DNA of 64,000 nucleotides, taken from the NCBI GenBank assembly GCA_027686065.1, contig JAQCTH010000004.1, positions 1 to 64,000 on the forward strand, written 5' to 3'. The translations under genes and the position numbers were made by a program. This DNA comes from Clostridiaceae bacterium AF10-41 (lineage in GTDB: Bacteria > Bacillota > Clostridia > Clostridiales > Clostridiaceae). Shown here one piece after another: positions 26,503-35,071 of the stretch (its first letter is position 1; each line of letters begins with the position of its first letter). The notes under the pieces are model-generated. The model saw only the letters and a program-made list of their open reading frames with translations, ran no database searches and was not told the origin of the DNA.

Positions 26503-27399
26503 ATGATAAGACTTATAGCATCGGATATGGATGGAACCTTATTAAATAATGATCATGATATAGATAAGGAAACAGTAGAAGCAATTAAAAAAGCAAATGA
26601 GGCAGGTATAATATTTGCAATATCAACAGGAAGAGAATATGAAAGTGTTAAAGATATATTAGATAGGCATGATATAAAGTCTCAGTGTGTGCTTTCAAAT
26701 GGAGCAGAATATAGAGATGAAAATGGTAATATATTAGATGTGGTAAATATAGAGGAAGAAAGTGCTAGAAAAGTAATAAAAATTTTAGAAGAAAATAAAT
26801 TATCAGCACGTATATTTACTTCAGAAGGAGTATTTACTACATCTACAAGAGAAGAAGCTCTTAAAGAAGTAGTATTTAGAACTATGAGCTTTAATCCATC
26901 TTTAACAGAAAATGAAGCTAGAGAAGTAGCTGAAAACTTAGGGTTTTTTACTTCTTTGCAATATGTGGAAGATATACAAGCGTTGTTTGAAAAAGGTTTA
27001 GAAATTAGAAAGTTTGTAGCTTTCCATAAGGATATAGAACTTATAGATGAAATGAAAAAAGTTATATCAAAAATTGATGGTTTAGCAATATCTTCATCAT
27101 TTAGAGATAACATAGAAATAACAGATATAAAAGCTCAAAAAGGAATTATATTAGAAAAAGTAGCTAATAAAATGAAAATTCCTAAAGAGGAAGTTATGAT
27201 ACTTGGAGATAGCTTTAATGATTATTCAATGTTTGAAATATTTGAAGAAACAGTGGCAATGAAAAATGCTATACCAGAAGTTAAAGCTATAGCAAAATAC
27301 ATAACAGATAGTAATGATAAATTAGGTGTTGCAAAAGCTATATACAATGTACTTAATAATGAAATGCATAAAATGATTAAATCAGAGCAAAATTATTAA
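26503..27399 (+). CDS. Cof-type HAD hydrolase
   Basis: This is a HAD-superfamily phosphatase of the Cof/YidA subgroup, about 298 residues. Motif I is DMDGTLLNND (nucleophile Asp8), motif II ISTGR, motif III Lys in the region KAQKGIILEKVANKM, and motif IV ILGDSFNDYSMFEI. A cap domain lies between about 85 and 190. Such enzymes dephosphorylate sugar phosphates or cofactor phosphates; the substrate cannot be assigned. The AGGAGGAG site is strong. It is a single gene with a bidirectional terminator shared with the molybdate regulator gene. Confidence 0.9.
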   Translation: MIRLIASDMDGTLLNNDHDIDKETVEAIKKANEAGIIFAISTGREYESVKDILDRHDIKSQCVLSNGAEYRDENGNILDVVNIEEESARKVIKILEENKLSARIFTSEGVFTTSTREEALKEVVFRTMSFNPSLTENEAREVAENLGFFTSLQYVEDIQALFEKGLEIRKFVAFHKDIELIDEMKKVISKIDGLAISSSFRDNIEITDIKAQKGIILEKVANKMKIPKEEVMILGDSFNDYSMFEIFEETVAMKNAIPEVKAIAKYITDSNDKLGVAKAIYNVLNNEMHKMIKSEQNY

Positions 27400-27412
27400 T
27401 ATTAAAATTAAT

Positions 27413-27443
27413 AAAAAACCACGGTGAATTATCGTGGTTTTTT
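27413..27443. terminator. bidirectional terminator between the HAD and molybdate-regulator genes
   Basis: AAAAAACCACG and CGTGGTTTTTT form a perfect 11-bp stem with T-runs on both strands. Confidence 0.85.
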
Positions 27444-27444
27444 A

Positions 27445-27966
27445 TTATTTATAAACTTTTACAGACATCGTTTTAAAAATAGCATAAATTTCAATTCCTT
27501 TTTCAATACACATATCATCTAGAGATTTTTTAGTTATTAAAGAGACTAAAGGAATACCAATATCTAAGATTACTTTTACACTAGCTCCATCAACTATAAT
27601 ATCAGTAACTATACCTTTATGAACATTTCTTGCACTACTTATAAAAGTTCCTTTACTTAGTATAATATCTTCTGAAGGAATAGAAATTAAGACATTTCCA
27701 TCTAGTTCTGTATTTACTTGTATTTTAACTGATCTTATATTTGCGAAGATTTCTTCATTATCATAAGTTAAGGTTGCTTCATAAGTATTTTCGTAGCCTT
27801 TAGATTTTAAAAGATAAATTTCAAATTGTGAATTAGATATACGAAGGTGTTTACCCATACGATGTGCATCTAAATCTCCACGTTTTATCATTTCGTACAC
27901 AGTATTTTTAGTTATTTTTAATTTCTTTGCAATTTCATCTGGTGTATACAGTATATCATCATTCAT
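27445..27966 (-). CDS. molybdate-responsive HTH-TOBE regulator
   Basis: The first 60 residues are an excisionase/MerR-like helix-turn-helix (YTPDEIAKKLKITKNTVYEM, then KRGDLDAHRMGKHLRISNSQ). The C-terminal third is a TOBE/Mop oxyanion-binding domain (SARNVHKGIVTDIIVDGASV, SLITKKSLDDMCIEKG). This is the clostridial kind of molybdate sensor, distinct in its DNA-binding domain from E. coli ModE. It is divergent from modABC. Four tandem 10-bp repeats lie just after the likely modA start point, so it is probably a repressor of modABC when molybdate is plentiful (inference). Start ATG with an AGGAGG-like site. Confidence 0.85.
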   Translation of the reverse strand: MNDDILYTPDEIAKKLKITKNTVYEMIKRGDLDAHRMGKHLRISNSQFEIYLLKSKGYENTYEATLTYDNEEIFANIRSVKIQVNTELDGNVLISIPSEDIILSKGTFISSARNVHKGIVTDIIVDGASVKVILDIGIPLVSLITKKSLDDMCIEKGIEIYAIFKTMSVKVYK

Positions 27967-28129
27967 TTTATCTATCTTTTCCTCCTTCAGTTTTCATCTA
28001 TTATAAGTAATAATTTAACATAATAATGTGAATTTAACAATTAATAAATTTGATAATTAGTAATAGAAAAAATTAAAGATTTGAACTTTTTTTATCAAAA
28101 TGGTAAATAAATCTAAATATGAAAAATAT

Positions 28130-28158
28130 TTGACACTGGCAAATGTTTACATTATAAT
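28130..28158 (+). promoter_or_regulatory. consensus sigma-A promoter of modABC
   Basis: TTGACA (28130-28135) and TATAAT (28153-28158) are separated by exactly 17 bases, a perfect vegetative promoter. Transcription should begin near 28165. Confidence 0.85.
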
Positions 28159-28170
28159 ACAATTATCTAG

Positions 28171-28210
28171 TTTAGTTATGTTTAGTACTGTTTAGTACTG
28201 TTTAGTTATG
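28171..28210 (+). promoter_or_regulatory. four tandem 10-bp repeats, candidate operator of modABC
   Basis: TTTAGTTATG, TTTAGTACTG, TTTAGTACTG and TTTAGTTATG follow each other without gaps. The order is symmetrical (A-B-B-A), and the period of 10 places all units on the same face of the helix. They lie immediately after the predicted start point, where bound protein would block transcription. The divergent HTH-TOBE regulator is the natural candidate to bind them. Confidence 0.7.
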
Positions 28211-28260
28211 TTTTAGAATTAATTAACTAGAGTATAAATTTAATAATAGGGGGAAGTAAA

Positions 28261-29061
28261 ATGAAAAAAAGAGTAAGTTTGGTTTTAAGTATCTTGCTTC
28301 TTATAGTTTCTTTAGCAGGATGTACAAAAAATAAAGCTGATGAATCACAAAATAATTCTAGTAAAAAAGAGTCAATAATTACAGTTGCGGCAGCAGCTAG
28401 CTTGAAAAATTGTATGGAAGACAAATTAATTCCAATGTTTCAAGAAAAATATCCCAATATTAAAGTACAAGGAACTTATGACAGCTCAGGAAAATTACAA
28501 TCTCAAATTCAAGAAGGAGCTGATATAGATGTATTTATGTCAGCAGCAATAAAGCAAATGAAAGAATTAAATGAAAAAGGATTAATTTCTGAAAATTCTA
28601 TAGTTGAACTTCTTGAAAACAAAGTTGTTCTTATTACACCAAAAGGAAATAATAAGGGTATAAAGACCTTTGAAGATATAGTAAAATCTGATAAAATTGC
28701 TATAGGAGATCCAGCAAGTGTACCAGCAGGACAATATGCAAAGGAATTATTTGAAAATCTTAAATTATGGGAAGTAGTTTCTTCAAAAGCCAGTTTAGGA
28801 ACAAATGTTACTGAAGTTTTAAACTGGGTTGCTGAAGGTAGTGCTGATGCTGGAGTTGTATATTCTACTGATGCAGCTTCAAATAGTAAGGTTGAGGTTG
28901 TGGCAGAAGCAAAGGAAGGAACTGTGGCTAAAGTAATTTATCCAATAGGAATAATAAAATCTACTAAAAATAATGATTCAGCAAAAGCTTTTACAGATTT
29001 CTTACAATCTGATGAAGTAATTAAAGTATTTGAAACTTATGGTTTTACATCAAATAAATAG
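28261..29061 (+). CDS. modA: molybdate ABC transporter substrate-binding lipoprotein
   Basis: ModA binds molybdate (or tungstate) outside the cell and delivers it to ModB. The 266 residues start with a lipoprotein signal ending LAGC (Cys21). The mature part has the ModA signature TVAAAASLKNCMEDKLIPMF, the binding segment YDSSGKLQSQIQEGADIDVF, and a C-terminal VLNWVAEGSADAGVVYSTDA. It is the first gene of modABC with a consensus promoter and tandem repeats upstream. Choice between molybdate and tungstate as the main substrate cannot be made from sequence. Confidence 0.93.
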   Translation: MKKRVSLVLSILLLIVSLAGCTKNKADESQNNSSKKESIITVAAAASLKNCMEDKLIPMFQEKYPNIKVQGTYDSSGKLQSQIQEGADIDVFMSAAIKQMKELNEKGLISENSIVELLENKVVLITPKGNNKGIKTFEDIVKSDKIAIGDPASVPAGQYAKELFENLKLWEVVSSKASLGTNVTEVLNWVAEGSADAGVVYSTDAASNSKVEVVAEAKEGTVAKVIYPIGIIKSTKNNDSAKAFTDFLQSDEVIKVFETYGFTSNK

Positions 29062-29070
29062 GAGAATAAA

Positions 29071-29742
29071 ATGGATATATCACCAATATTAATTTCTTTA
29101 AAAACTGCACTGGTATCAATGGTCTTAACATTTTTGTTAGGACTTTTTGTAGCAAGATTTATTATAAAAATAAGGTCTGAAAAAATAAAAATGATATTAG
29201 AAGGTATTTTAACATTGCCATTAGTATTACCACCAACAGTAATGGGTTTTTTTCTTTTAATTATATTTGGGGTAAATAGGCCAATTGGGAAGTTTTTATT
29301 AGAATTTTTAGGTGTAAAAATTGTTTTTTCTTGGAGTGCTACAGTTATAGCTTCAGTTGTAATATCTTTTCCGCTTATGTATAGATCAGCAAGAGGTGCC
29401 TTTGAGCAAGTTGATCAGAATTTAATAATGGCTGCAAGAACTCTTGGCATGTCTGAGAGAAAAATCTTTTGGCGTGTAATGATGCCGCTGGCATTACCTG
29501 GGGTTGTTTCTGGCGGAATCTTAGCTTTTGCAAGGGGACTTGGAGAGTTTGGTGCTACAGCTATGATTGCTGGGAATATAGCCAATAAGACAAGAACGTT
29601 ACCACTAGCAATTTATGCAGAAGTTGCAGCAGGGAATATGGATTCTGCACTAATTTATGTTTTAATAGTTACTTCAATATCGTTTATTATTGTTGTTCTA
29701 ACCAATTATTTTGCTTTACGAGAAAGAGAAAATTTAAGATAA
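29071..29742 (+). CDS. modB: molybdate ABC transporter permease
   Basis: This 223-residue membrane protein has about five helices and the permease EAA loop MAARTLGMSERKIFWRVMMP (about 131-150), which contacts ModC. The conserved LPLVLPPTVMGFFLL and GLGEFGATAMIAGN segments are typical of ModB. Spacing to modA (9 bases) and modC (11 bases) shows a tight operon. The ribosome binding site is GGAG. Confidence 0.94.
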   Translation: MDISPILISLKTALVSMVLTFLLGLFVARFIIKIRSEKIKMILEGILTLPLVLPPTVMGFFLLIIFGVNRPIGKFLLEFLGVKIVFSWSATVIASVVISFPLMYRSARGAFEQVDQNLIMAARTLGMSERKIFWRVMMPLALPGVVSGGILAFARGLGEFGATAMIAGNIANKTRTLPLAIYAEVAAGNMDSALIYVLIVTSISFIIVVLTNYFALRERENLR

Positions 29743-29753
29743 GGAAGAGTACA

Positions 29754-30809
29754 ATGAGCTTATTTGTAGATATAAAGAAAAAGTTAAAGGGATTTTCTCT
29801 TGATGTTTCTTTTGAAACCAATGGGGAATACTTAGGGATACTTGGATCATCTGGTAGTGGAAAAAGTATGACTTTAAAATGTATTGCAGGAACTGAAACT
29901 CCTGATGAAGGTCGTATAGTCCTTAATGGAAAAGTGTTATTTGATTCGTATAGAAAAATTAACTTAAAACCTCAGGATAGACATATTGGGTACTTATTTC
30001 AGAACTATGCTTTATTTCCCAATATGACAGTAGAAGAAAATATAGGAATAGGGTTATTGACTTCAAAAATTGAGAAAGAAAAAATGGTAAGTGAAATTAT
30101 AAAAAAATTTCATCTACAGGGGGTAGAGAAGAAATATCCTAATCAGCTTTCAGGTGGACAACAGCAAAGAGTTGCTATGGCAAGGTGTATAATATACAAA
30201 CCAGATATACTACTGCTTGATGAACCATTTTCTGCCTTAGATTCACATCTAAAGGAAAAACTTCAAAGTGAAGTTTTGGAATTTTTAAAACTTTATGATG
30301 GAGAGGTATTAATGGTAACTCACAGTAGAGATGAAGTTTATAAATTCTGCAAGAATGTTGTTATTATAGATAAAGGGAATTCAATTTTACTAGGAAACAC
30401 TAAAGAAGTATTTAGAGAGCCCAAATTAGTGGAAGCAGCAATGCTTACAGGATGTAAAAATATCTCAAGATGTAAGATAGTTTCTTCAAATAAAGTTTAT
30501 GCTGTTGATTGGGATATTACATTAGAAGTAGAAAAAGAAATACCTAAGGAAATTAATTATATTGGCATTAGAGCTCATAGTTTTGAAATTATTAATACCA
30601 ATGTTAAAACAGAAAAAAATATTTTAGATTGGCAAATAGATAAAATAGTAGAAAATGTATTTGAATACAGCATACTTTTAAAAAATAGAAATAAAGAAAA
30701 CAAAGATACAATTTTATATAAAATTAAAAAAGAAGAATGGGATAATAGACAAAATAAAGAAGAACTATATTTAAAGATATCAGAATCGTCAATATTATTT
30801 TTAAAATAG
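29754..30809 (+). CDS. modC: molybdate ABC transporter ATP-binding protein
   Basis: This 351-residue ATPase powers the ModB channel. Walker A is GSSGSGKSM, signature LSGGQQQRVAMAR, Walker B LLLLDEPFSALD and switch His VTHSRDE. After about residue 230 a C-terminal domain (KNISRCKIVSSNKVYAVDWD and beyond) replaces a recognisable TOBE/Mop domain. That may mean the transporter itself lacks the molybdate feedback site found in some homologs and leaves sensing to the HTH-TOBE regulator (inference). It is the last gene of the operon. I see no clean terminator in the 130 bases after it. Confidence 0.9.
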   Translation: MSLFVDIKKKLKGFSLDVSFETNGEYLGILGSSGSGKSMTLKCIAGTETPDEGRIVLNGKVLFDSYRKINLKPQDRHIGYLFQNYALFPNMTVEENIGIGLLTSKIEKEKMVSEIIKKFHLQGVEKKYPNQLSGGQQQRVAMARCIIYKPDILLLDEPFSALDSHLKEKLQSEVLEFLKLYDGEVLMVTHSRDEVYKFCKNVVIIDKGNSILLGNTKEVFREPKLVEAAMLTGCKNISRCKIVSSNKVYAVDWDITLEVEKEIPKEINYIGIRAHSFEIINTNVKTEKNILDWQIDKIVENVFEYSILLKNRNKENKDTILYKIKKEEWDNRQNKEELYLKISESSILFLK

Positions 30810-30958
30810 AAATATATTTGTAAATTTAAGGTTTTTATTATTAATTTTCTATTTTATAAAAATTTTATGTTTTTATAAATATTATTAACAATTTAGCCAC
30901 ATTGAGACTATGTTCTTCATATAATAAGAATTAATAGTAATTAATGGGGAGAAGTAGG

Positions 30959-32758
30959 GTGAGTTCTAAAAAAAAGAATAAAGGAAAAGAATTGAGAAGA
31001 AAAGCAGATTTAATTGGTGAAAAGTTATATCCTGCTTTAGAAAACACAGCCAAAGGAAGGCTTTATGGATATATTAATTTTAGAGGAAATTTTCTGATTC
31101 CACCAACATATACAAATGCTTATGATTTTAATAGTAAAGGATTAGCAATAGTTCAAGATGGTGAAAAGTTTGGAATCATAAATAAAAGAGGTGAATATGT
31201 AGTAAAGCCGATTTATGATAATATAAATGACTTTAAAGAAAATAAAGCAACATTTTCTCTTAATAATAATATGGGAGTTTTTAATGATAAAGGAAATATA
31301 ATTAATAGTAAAGATTATAATTATATAAGTGATTATAACGAAAAAAGAGCTATCGTTGGTTCGGAAATTAGAGACGAAGGATATAGATATGGATATCTTT
31401 ATTCAGATGGAAGTGAAGCAATAGCACCTATATATTTACAGGTAGGTAAATTTAATGGAGGTGTAGCTTTAATAAAGGTAAGTGATGGACAATATAGACT
31501 AATTAATCCATATGAACAAGTTATAAACACATACAATTATAATTATGTATCACAATATGGTGAAGGGCTTATGGTTTTTGGAAATTCACCAGAAGGTCCA
31601 TTAGGCTATATAAATATTGGTGGACAGGTAGTTATTCCACCGAAATTTAAGCAAGCGGAAGCTTTTAAAGATGGAGTAGCTATAGTTAGTGAGTCAGATG
31701 GTTTCATGGGTCCATATGGAGTTATTAATAAAGAAGGAGAATATGTATATCAGACTATATTTAATGATATTAGAAATCTTGGAGAAGATAGACTTGCATT
31801 AGGTATGGGTATAGGAGAAGGGGATATAAAACTTAGAAATATATATGCAATAGGCGATACAAATGGGAAAGTATTAACAGATTTCATATATAGAGATGTA
31901 GGAGAATATAAAGATGGATTAGCATATGCATCTAATGAAACAAGTACATTTTTTATAGATAATTCAGGGAATAAAGTAACAGATCTTCCATCAGTTAGTG
32001 GAAGTGGAGAATTATCAATAAAAAATGGTTTAATCTATGCTAATATAGATAATTTGCCTTATTACTTAAATAAGGCTGGGAACTTGGTGCATAAACCAAG
32101 TGATATTATAAAACTTGATAATAAGTATAGTGTGGTAATTCAAAAATATAAGCCCAATATTAATTATTTGATATATTATCCTAAAGTACAAGGATTAGAT
32201 GATGAAGACGTAGAAGCTAAAATAAATAATAGATTAAGAAGATTGTCTTACTTTATACCTGAGAATGAGCAAGGAAATTTAGAAAGTACTCCTATTACAG
32301 AAGATGATGTATTAGATTATGACTATTATGGAGATTTTAGTATAAAATATTTTAAAGACAATTTATTGGGTTTAGAAATTGAAGGGTATTATTATCCGGT
32401 AAGAGCAGCACATGGAATGCCAATAAAGAAAACTCCAATTATAGATTTAAAAACAGGTGAATTTTATACTTTAAGCGATCTATTTATGGGGGGAGTAAAT
32501 TGGCTTGGAGAATTAAATAATATTATTAAAGATATGATAGATAATGATGATAATTATGATTATGTTTTTAAAGATCAATTTAAAGGTATAAATCCAAATC
32601 AAGGCTTTTATGTTGATGAGGATAATTTGTATATATATTTTCAGCCATATGAAATCGGTCCATATTCAGCAGGATTTATAACATTTAAAATACCGTTTTC
32701 TAAGATTCAAGGTATGATAAATAAAGATGGAGATTTTTATAAAGCATTAAGAAGTTAA
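30959..32758 (+). CDS. WG-repeat protein with C-terminal DUF3298-type domain
   Basis: The 599-residue product has a basic N-terminus without signal peptide. WG (KWG-type) repeats fill about 25-385, such as GYINFRGNFLIPPTYTNAYD, GIINKRGEYVVKPIYDNIND and GYINIGGQVVIPPKFKQAEA. These repeats usually build a beta-propeller-like fold for protein contacts. The C-terminal part (about 405-599) looks like the DUF3298 domain seen in RsiV and PdaC (IDLKTGEFYTLSDLF, QGFYVDEDNLYIYFQPYEIG). I prefer GTG 30959, spaced about 8 bases from GGGGA, over ATG 30944, which has no ribosome binding site. A role in envelope or lysozyme-type interactions is only suggested by DUF3298. Confidence 0.75.
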   Translation: MSSKKKNKGKELRRKADLIGEKLYPALENTAKGRLYGYINFRGNFLIPPTYTNAYDFNSKGLAIVQDGEKFGIINKRGEYVVKPIYDNINDFKENKATFSLNNNMGVFNDKGNIINSKDYNYISDYNEKRAIVGSEIRDEGYRYGYLYSDGSEAIAPIYLQVGKFNGGVALIKVSDGQYRLINPYEQVINTYNYNYVSQYGEGLMVFGNSPEGPLGYINIGGQVVIPPKFKQAEAFKDGVAIVSESDGFMGPYGVINKEGEYVYQTIFNDIRNLGEDRLALGMGIGEGDIKLRNIYAIGDTNGKVLTDFIYRDVGEYKDGLAYASNETSTFFIDNSGNKVTDLPSVSGSGELSIKNGLIYANIDNLPYYLNKAGNLVHKPSDIIKLDNKYSVVIQKYKPNINYLIYYPKVQGLDDEDVEAKINNRLRRLSYFIPENEQGNLESTPITEDDVLDYDYYGDFSIKYFKDNLLGLEIEGYYYPVRAAHGMPIKKTPIIDLKTGEFYTLSDLFMGGVNWLGELNNIIKDMIDNDDNYDYVFKDQFKGINPNQGFYVDEDNLYIYFQPYEIGPYSAGFITFKIPFSKIQGMINKDGDFYKALRS

Positions 32759-32795
32759 AAAAGACATTTAGCAGTTTTCTGCTAAATGTCTTTTT
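32758..32795. terminator. bidirectional terminator between the WG-repeat and CAP genes
   Basis: A perfect 17-bp stem (32758-32774 with 32779-32795) has a 4-nt loop and T-runs on both strands. Confidence 0.9.
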
Positions 32796-32796
32796 A

Positions 32797-33561
32797 CTAT
32801 TTATAAAATTCTTGTGTTGCATAGTAAGTGTTACCTATTTTATAAACTCCAACGCCTATACTTGAAAAGTTTGAAGATAGTATATTAGCTCTATGCCCTG
32901 GTGAGTTCATCCAGTTATTCATAAATTGAGTTGCTAATTTAACATTTCCTGATACGCCAGAGATATATGCTATATTTTCCCCCCATGCTTTATAAGACAC
33001 ACCATCAGACTTCATTTGCTCTGTTATTAATTTGCCTTCTGGATTAGTATGATCAAAGTAGCTTCTATCTCCCATATCTTTAGACTTTAATCTAGCATAA
33101 TGTTGCATAGTATTATTATAAGATAGTGCTGGAAGACCAGCAGAAGCTCTTTCTTCATTAACTCTTGTAAATATAGCTTGTTCTATTTCAGCTATATAAC
33201 TATCTGAAGCTTCAGTTTGAGATCCACTATTTGTATCTTCAGAAGAGGTGCTTTCATTGTTAGTTGGAGTTCCGTTGTTTATAGTATCTGGTTTAGTATT
33301 TCCACTTTCTTTTGGTGTTTCACTACCTGTATTAGTATTTTCAGGGTTCGAAGCATTTTCCTTTGAATTATTATCTATTTGATTATTTAAATTTTCTTTA
33401 TTGTCATTTAAATTTTTATTTGATTCATTTAGCTTTGCTTCAACAACCTCTTTTATATTTATTATCTTTGGGTTATCTGAATTTAGGAAGTAGCTTCCTG
33501 CACCAACCCCGGTTGTTAAACAACCTGATAATAATATTGCAATTAGTCTTGATTTAATCAT
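32797..33561 (-). CDS. CAP/SCP-domain lipoprotein
   Basis: The start is ATG 33561, 9 bases after GAGGAGG. It gives MIKSRLIAILLSGC with a lipobox (LLSGC, Cys14), so the protein is probably anchored outside the membrane. A Ser/Thr/Asn-rich linker (about 35-120) is followed by a CAP domain (about 125-254) with ARLKSKDMGDRSYFDHTNPE, AYKAWGENIA-like and NSPGHRANILSSNFSSIGVG motifs. The His and Glu residues of the CAP cleft are kept. CAP proteins of this kind in clostridia are cell-surface proteins of unclear function. An upstream reading frame to 33642 reads through a structured leader and is probably not translated. Confidence 0.88.
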   Translation of the reverse strand: MIKSRLIAILLSGCLTTGVGAGSYFLNSDNPKIINIKEVVEAKLNESNKNLNDNKENLNNQIDNNSKENASNPENTNTGSETPKESGNTKPDTINNGTPTNNESTSSEDTNSGSQTEASDSYIAEIEQAIFTRVNEERASAGLPALSYNNTMQHYARLKSKDMGDRSYFDHTNPEGKLITEQMKSDGVSYKAWGENIAYISGVSGNVKLATQFMNNWMNSPGHRANILSSNFSSIGVGVYKIGNTYYATQEFYK

Positions 33562-33660
33562 ATCTAAATTCCTCCTCAGATCATAAGATTTGTTTGGCTG
33601 ATCTGTTGAACCTATAGTAGCATATGCAGGGGGTGAACCCAATATGAGATGAATAGTAAT
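33562..33660 (-). promoter_or_regulatory. structured leader upstream of the CAP lipoprotein gene
   Basis: On the minus strand, CAGATCA (33600-33594) and TGATCTG (33582-33576) form a stem ending directly before the AGGAGG site. Further up, GGGTTCACCCCC and CATAT/ATATG segments can pair. GC content is well above the surrounding DNA. This looks like a 5' regulatory RNA that could mask the ribosome binding site; I cannot match it to a known riboswitch. Confidence 0.4.
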
Positions 33661-33771
33661 TTATGAATATTGTAGCACACATAGAAAATATATAAACAAG
33701 CAACTTATATTTCCAATAGGAGTTGTTTAAAATATATATACGTAGAAAAAGATGCAATTCAATTTAAAAAA

Positions 33772-33805
33772 GGACTATCCCACTAATTATTTAGTGTGAT
33801 AGTCC
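33772..33805 (-). terminator. terminator of the zinc-ribbon membrane protein gene
   Basis: On the minus strand a stem of GGACTATC/GATAGTCC plus CACTAA/TTAGTG is followed by a run of six Ts. A second inverted repeat (AAAGGTAATATG at 33826-33837 with 33884-33895) lies just before it, at the end of the gene. Confidence 0.75.
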
Positions 33806-33895
33806 CTTACTTATTCCTTCTACTGAAAGGTAATATGAAAGTTCAGGTTCATCTAAAGTAGAATGACGTAATAATAAAACTTACATATTACCTTT

Positions 33896-34840
33896 TTATA
33901 ATTCTAATTCTTCAGCGTCTATTTTATAGTTAAATTCTTTATAAGACTTTTTAATATATGATGCTGAACCTATAAATGTTAAAAGATAACCAATAAATAA
34001 ATTTTTCATAAACTCACTTCTAATAGAAGGTTCTGATAAAAAATCAGGAACAGATCTTAATGCATCAAAGAATGTTATTTCGTAAAAGCTTTTAAATTCA
34101 GAATAGATGTCTATGGCTAATGAAATATGATTTGCTACATAAACCATTATAATAGTAATTATGGAAGTGATAATAACACCTAGTATATTAAGTTTTCCAC
34201 CAAGTAGCTGATACCCCTTAATGCAACATATGGCAATAGCTAGTCCAGCAATTGCGGCTATATAATTCATTTGGTATATTAATATCCAAACTATTGAGCC
34301 AAGTAGAGCACCTATAAATCCACCAACGATTCCACCGATAATATTGTTACTCTTATTTCGAAGGCTATTTTGGTTTTCGCTAATAGTATTTTTAATTTCA
34401 AATTGACAATTCTTACAACAAGGAGTAATATTAGCACCTAGTAAAAATGGTGAAACTTCTATATTTTCTCCACAAGAGCTACATGAAGTAACTAAGTTGT
34501 TCATAATAGAAAAATCTATGAGTTTATTTAATATAGATAATATTATTTCTGGATTTCTATATTTTTTATAGCCTGGATTATATTGAATTTGAATGCTGTA
34601 AGGTTTATAGGAAGCGTAATTAAGCTTTTTAAAATCCTTTTTTAAACCATTAAGAAAAGAATTAATATTATCTACCTCAGATTCATTAGTAAGCTTTATA
34701 GGAAAATCAATATAATATATATAATTAATTGAGTTAATTGAAACATTATAATCTCTATATAATCCAAATAAGGCTTCTTTCTTATTGATAGGATTTAACT
34801 GTGTTAATTCAGCAAGTCCTAAAAGTAGTTTATCTTTCAT
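33896..34840 (-). CDS. membrane protein with zinc-ribbon-like CxxC pairs
   Basis: I do not recognise a named family. The cytoplasmic N-terminal part (1-130) is followed by two CxxC pairs, TSCSSCGENIE and TPCCKNCQFEIK (about 133-165), which look like a zinc ribbon. About four to five membrane helices follow (from IGGIVGGFIGALLGSIVWIL on). The last short segment is cytoplasmic. I use ATG 34840, 8 bases after AAAGGGG, because the longer frame lacks a ribosome binding site. It is a single gene; the function is unknown. Confidence 0.6.
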   Translation of the reverse strand: MKDKLLLGLAELTQLNPINKKEALFGLYRDYNVSINSINYIYYIDFPIKLTNESEVDNINSFLNGLKKDFKKLNYASYKPYSIQIQYNPGYKKYRNPEIILSILNKLIDFSIMNNLVTSCSSCGENIEVSPFLLGANITPCCKNCQFEIKNTISENQNSLRNKSNNIIGGIVGGFIGALLGSIVWILIYQMNYIAAIAGLAIAICCIKGYQLLGGKLNILGVIITSIITIIMVYVANHISLAIDIYSEFKSFYEITFFDALRSVPDFLSEPSIRSEFMKNLFIGYLLTFIGSASYIKKSYKEFNYKIDAEELEL

Positions 34841-35071
34841 ATTAAATACCCCTTTCATATCAAATCTTAAAACAATGATGATTATACCAGTAATTGGATT
34901 AATTATCAATTAATAAATATAATATTACAATAAATAACATTAAAATGTTATACAATTCTAAGTGGGAATAAATGATATATCAGAAGATTAATCGTTGAGA
35001 GTTAGAGAATATATATTAATGTATTTTGAACATACTATATTTGTATCTATTTTGAAAGGAGAGATAATAGA

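Noticed and set aside
28171..28210. CRISPR or iteron origin as explanation of the four 10-bp repeats
   Set aside because: Units are gapless and only 10 bp, no spacers, no replication gene; position after a promoter favours an operator.
33562..33642. 27-residue N-terminal extension of the CAP lipoprotein
   Set aside because: It would destroy the lipoprotein signal, and a strong GAGGAGG site precedes the internal ATG. The region is more likely a leader RNA.
33600..33660. Plus-strand resemblance to the c-di-AMP (ydaO) riboswitch (GGGGG..ACCCAAUAU..GUGAA-like)
   Set aside because: The other conserved halves are missing and no plus-strand gene lies downstream.
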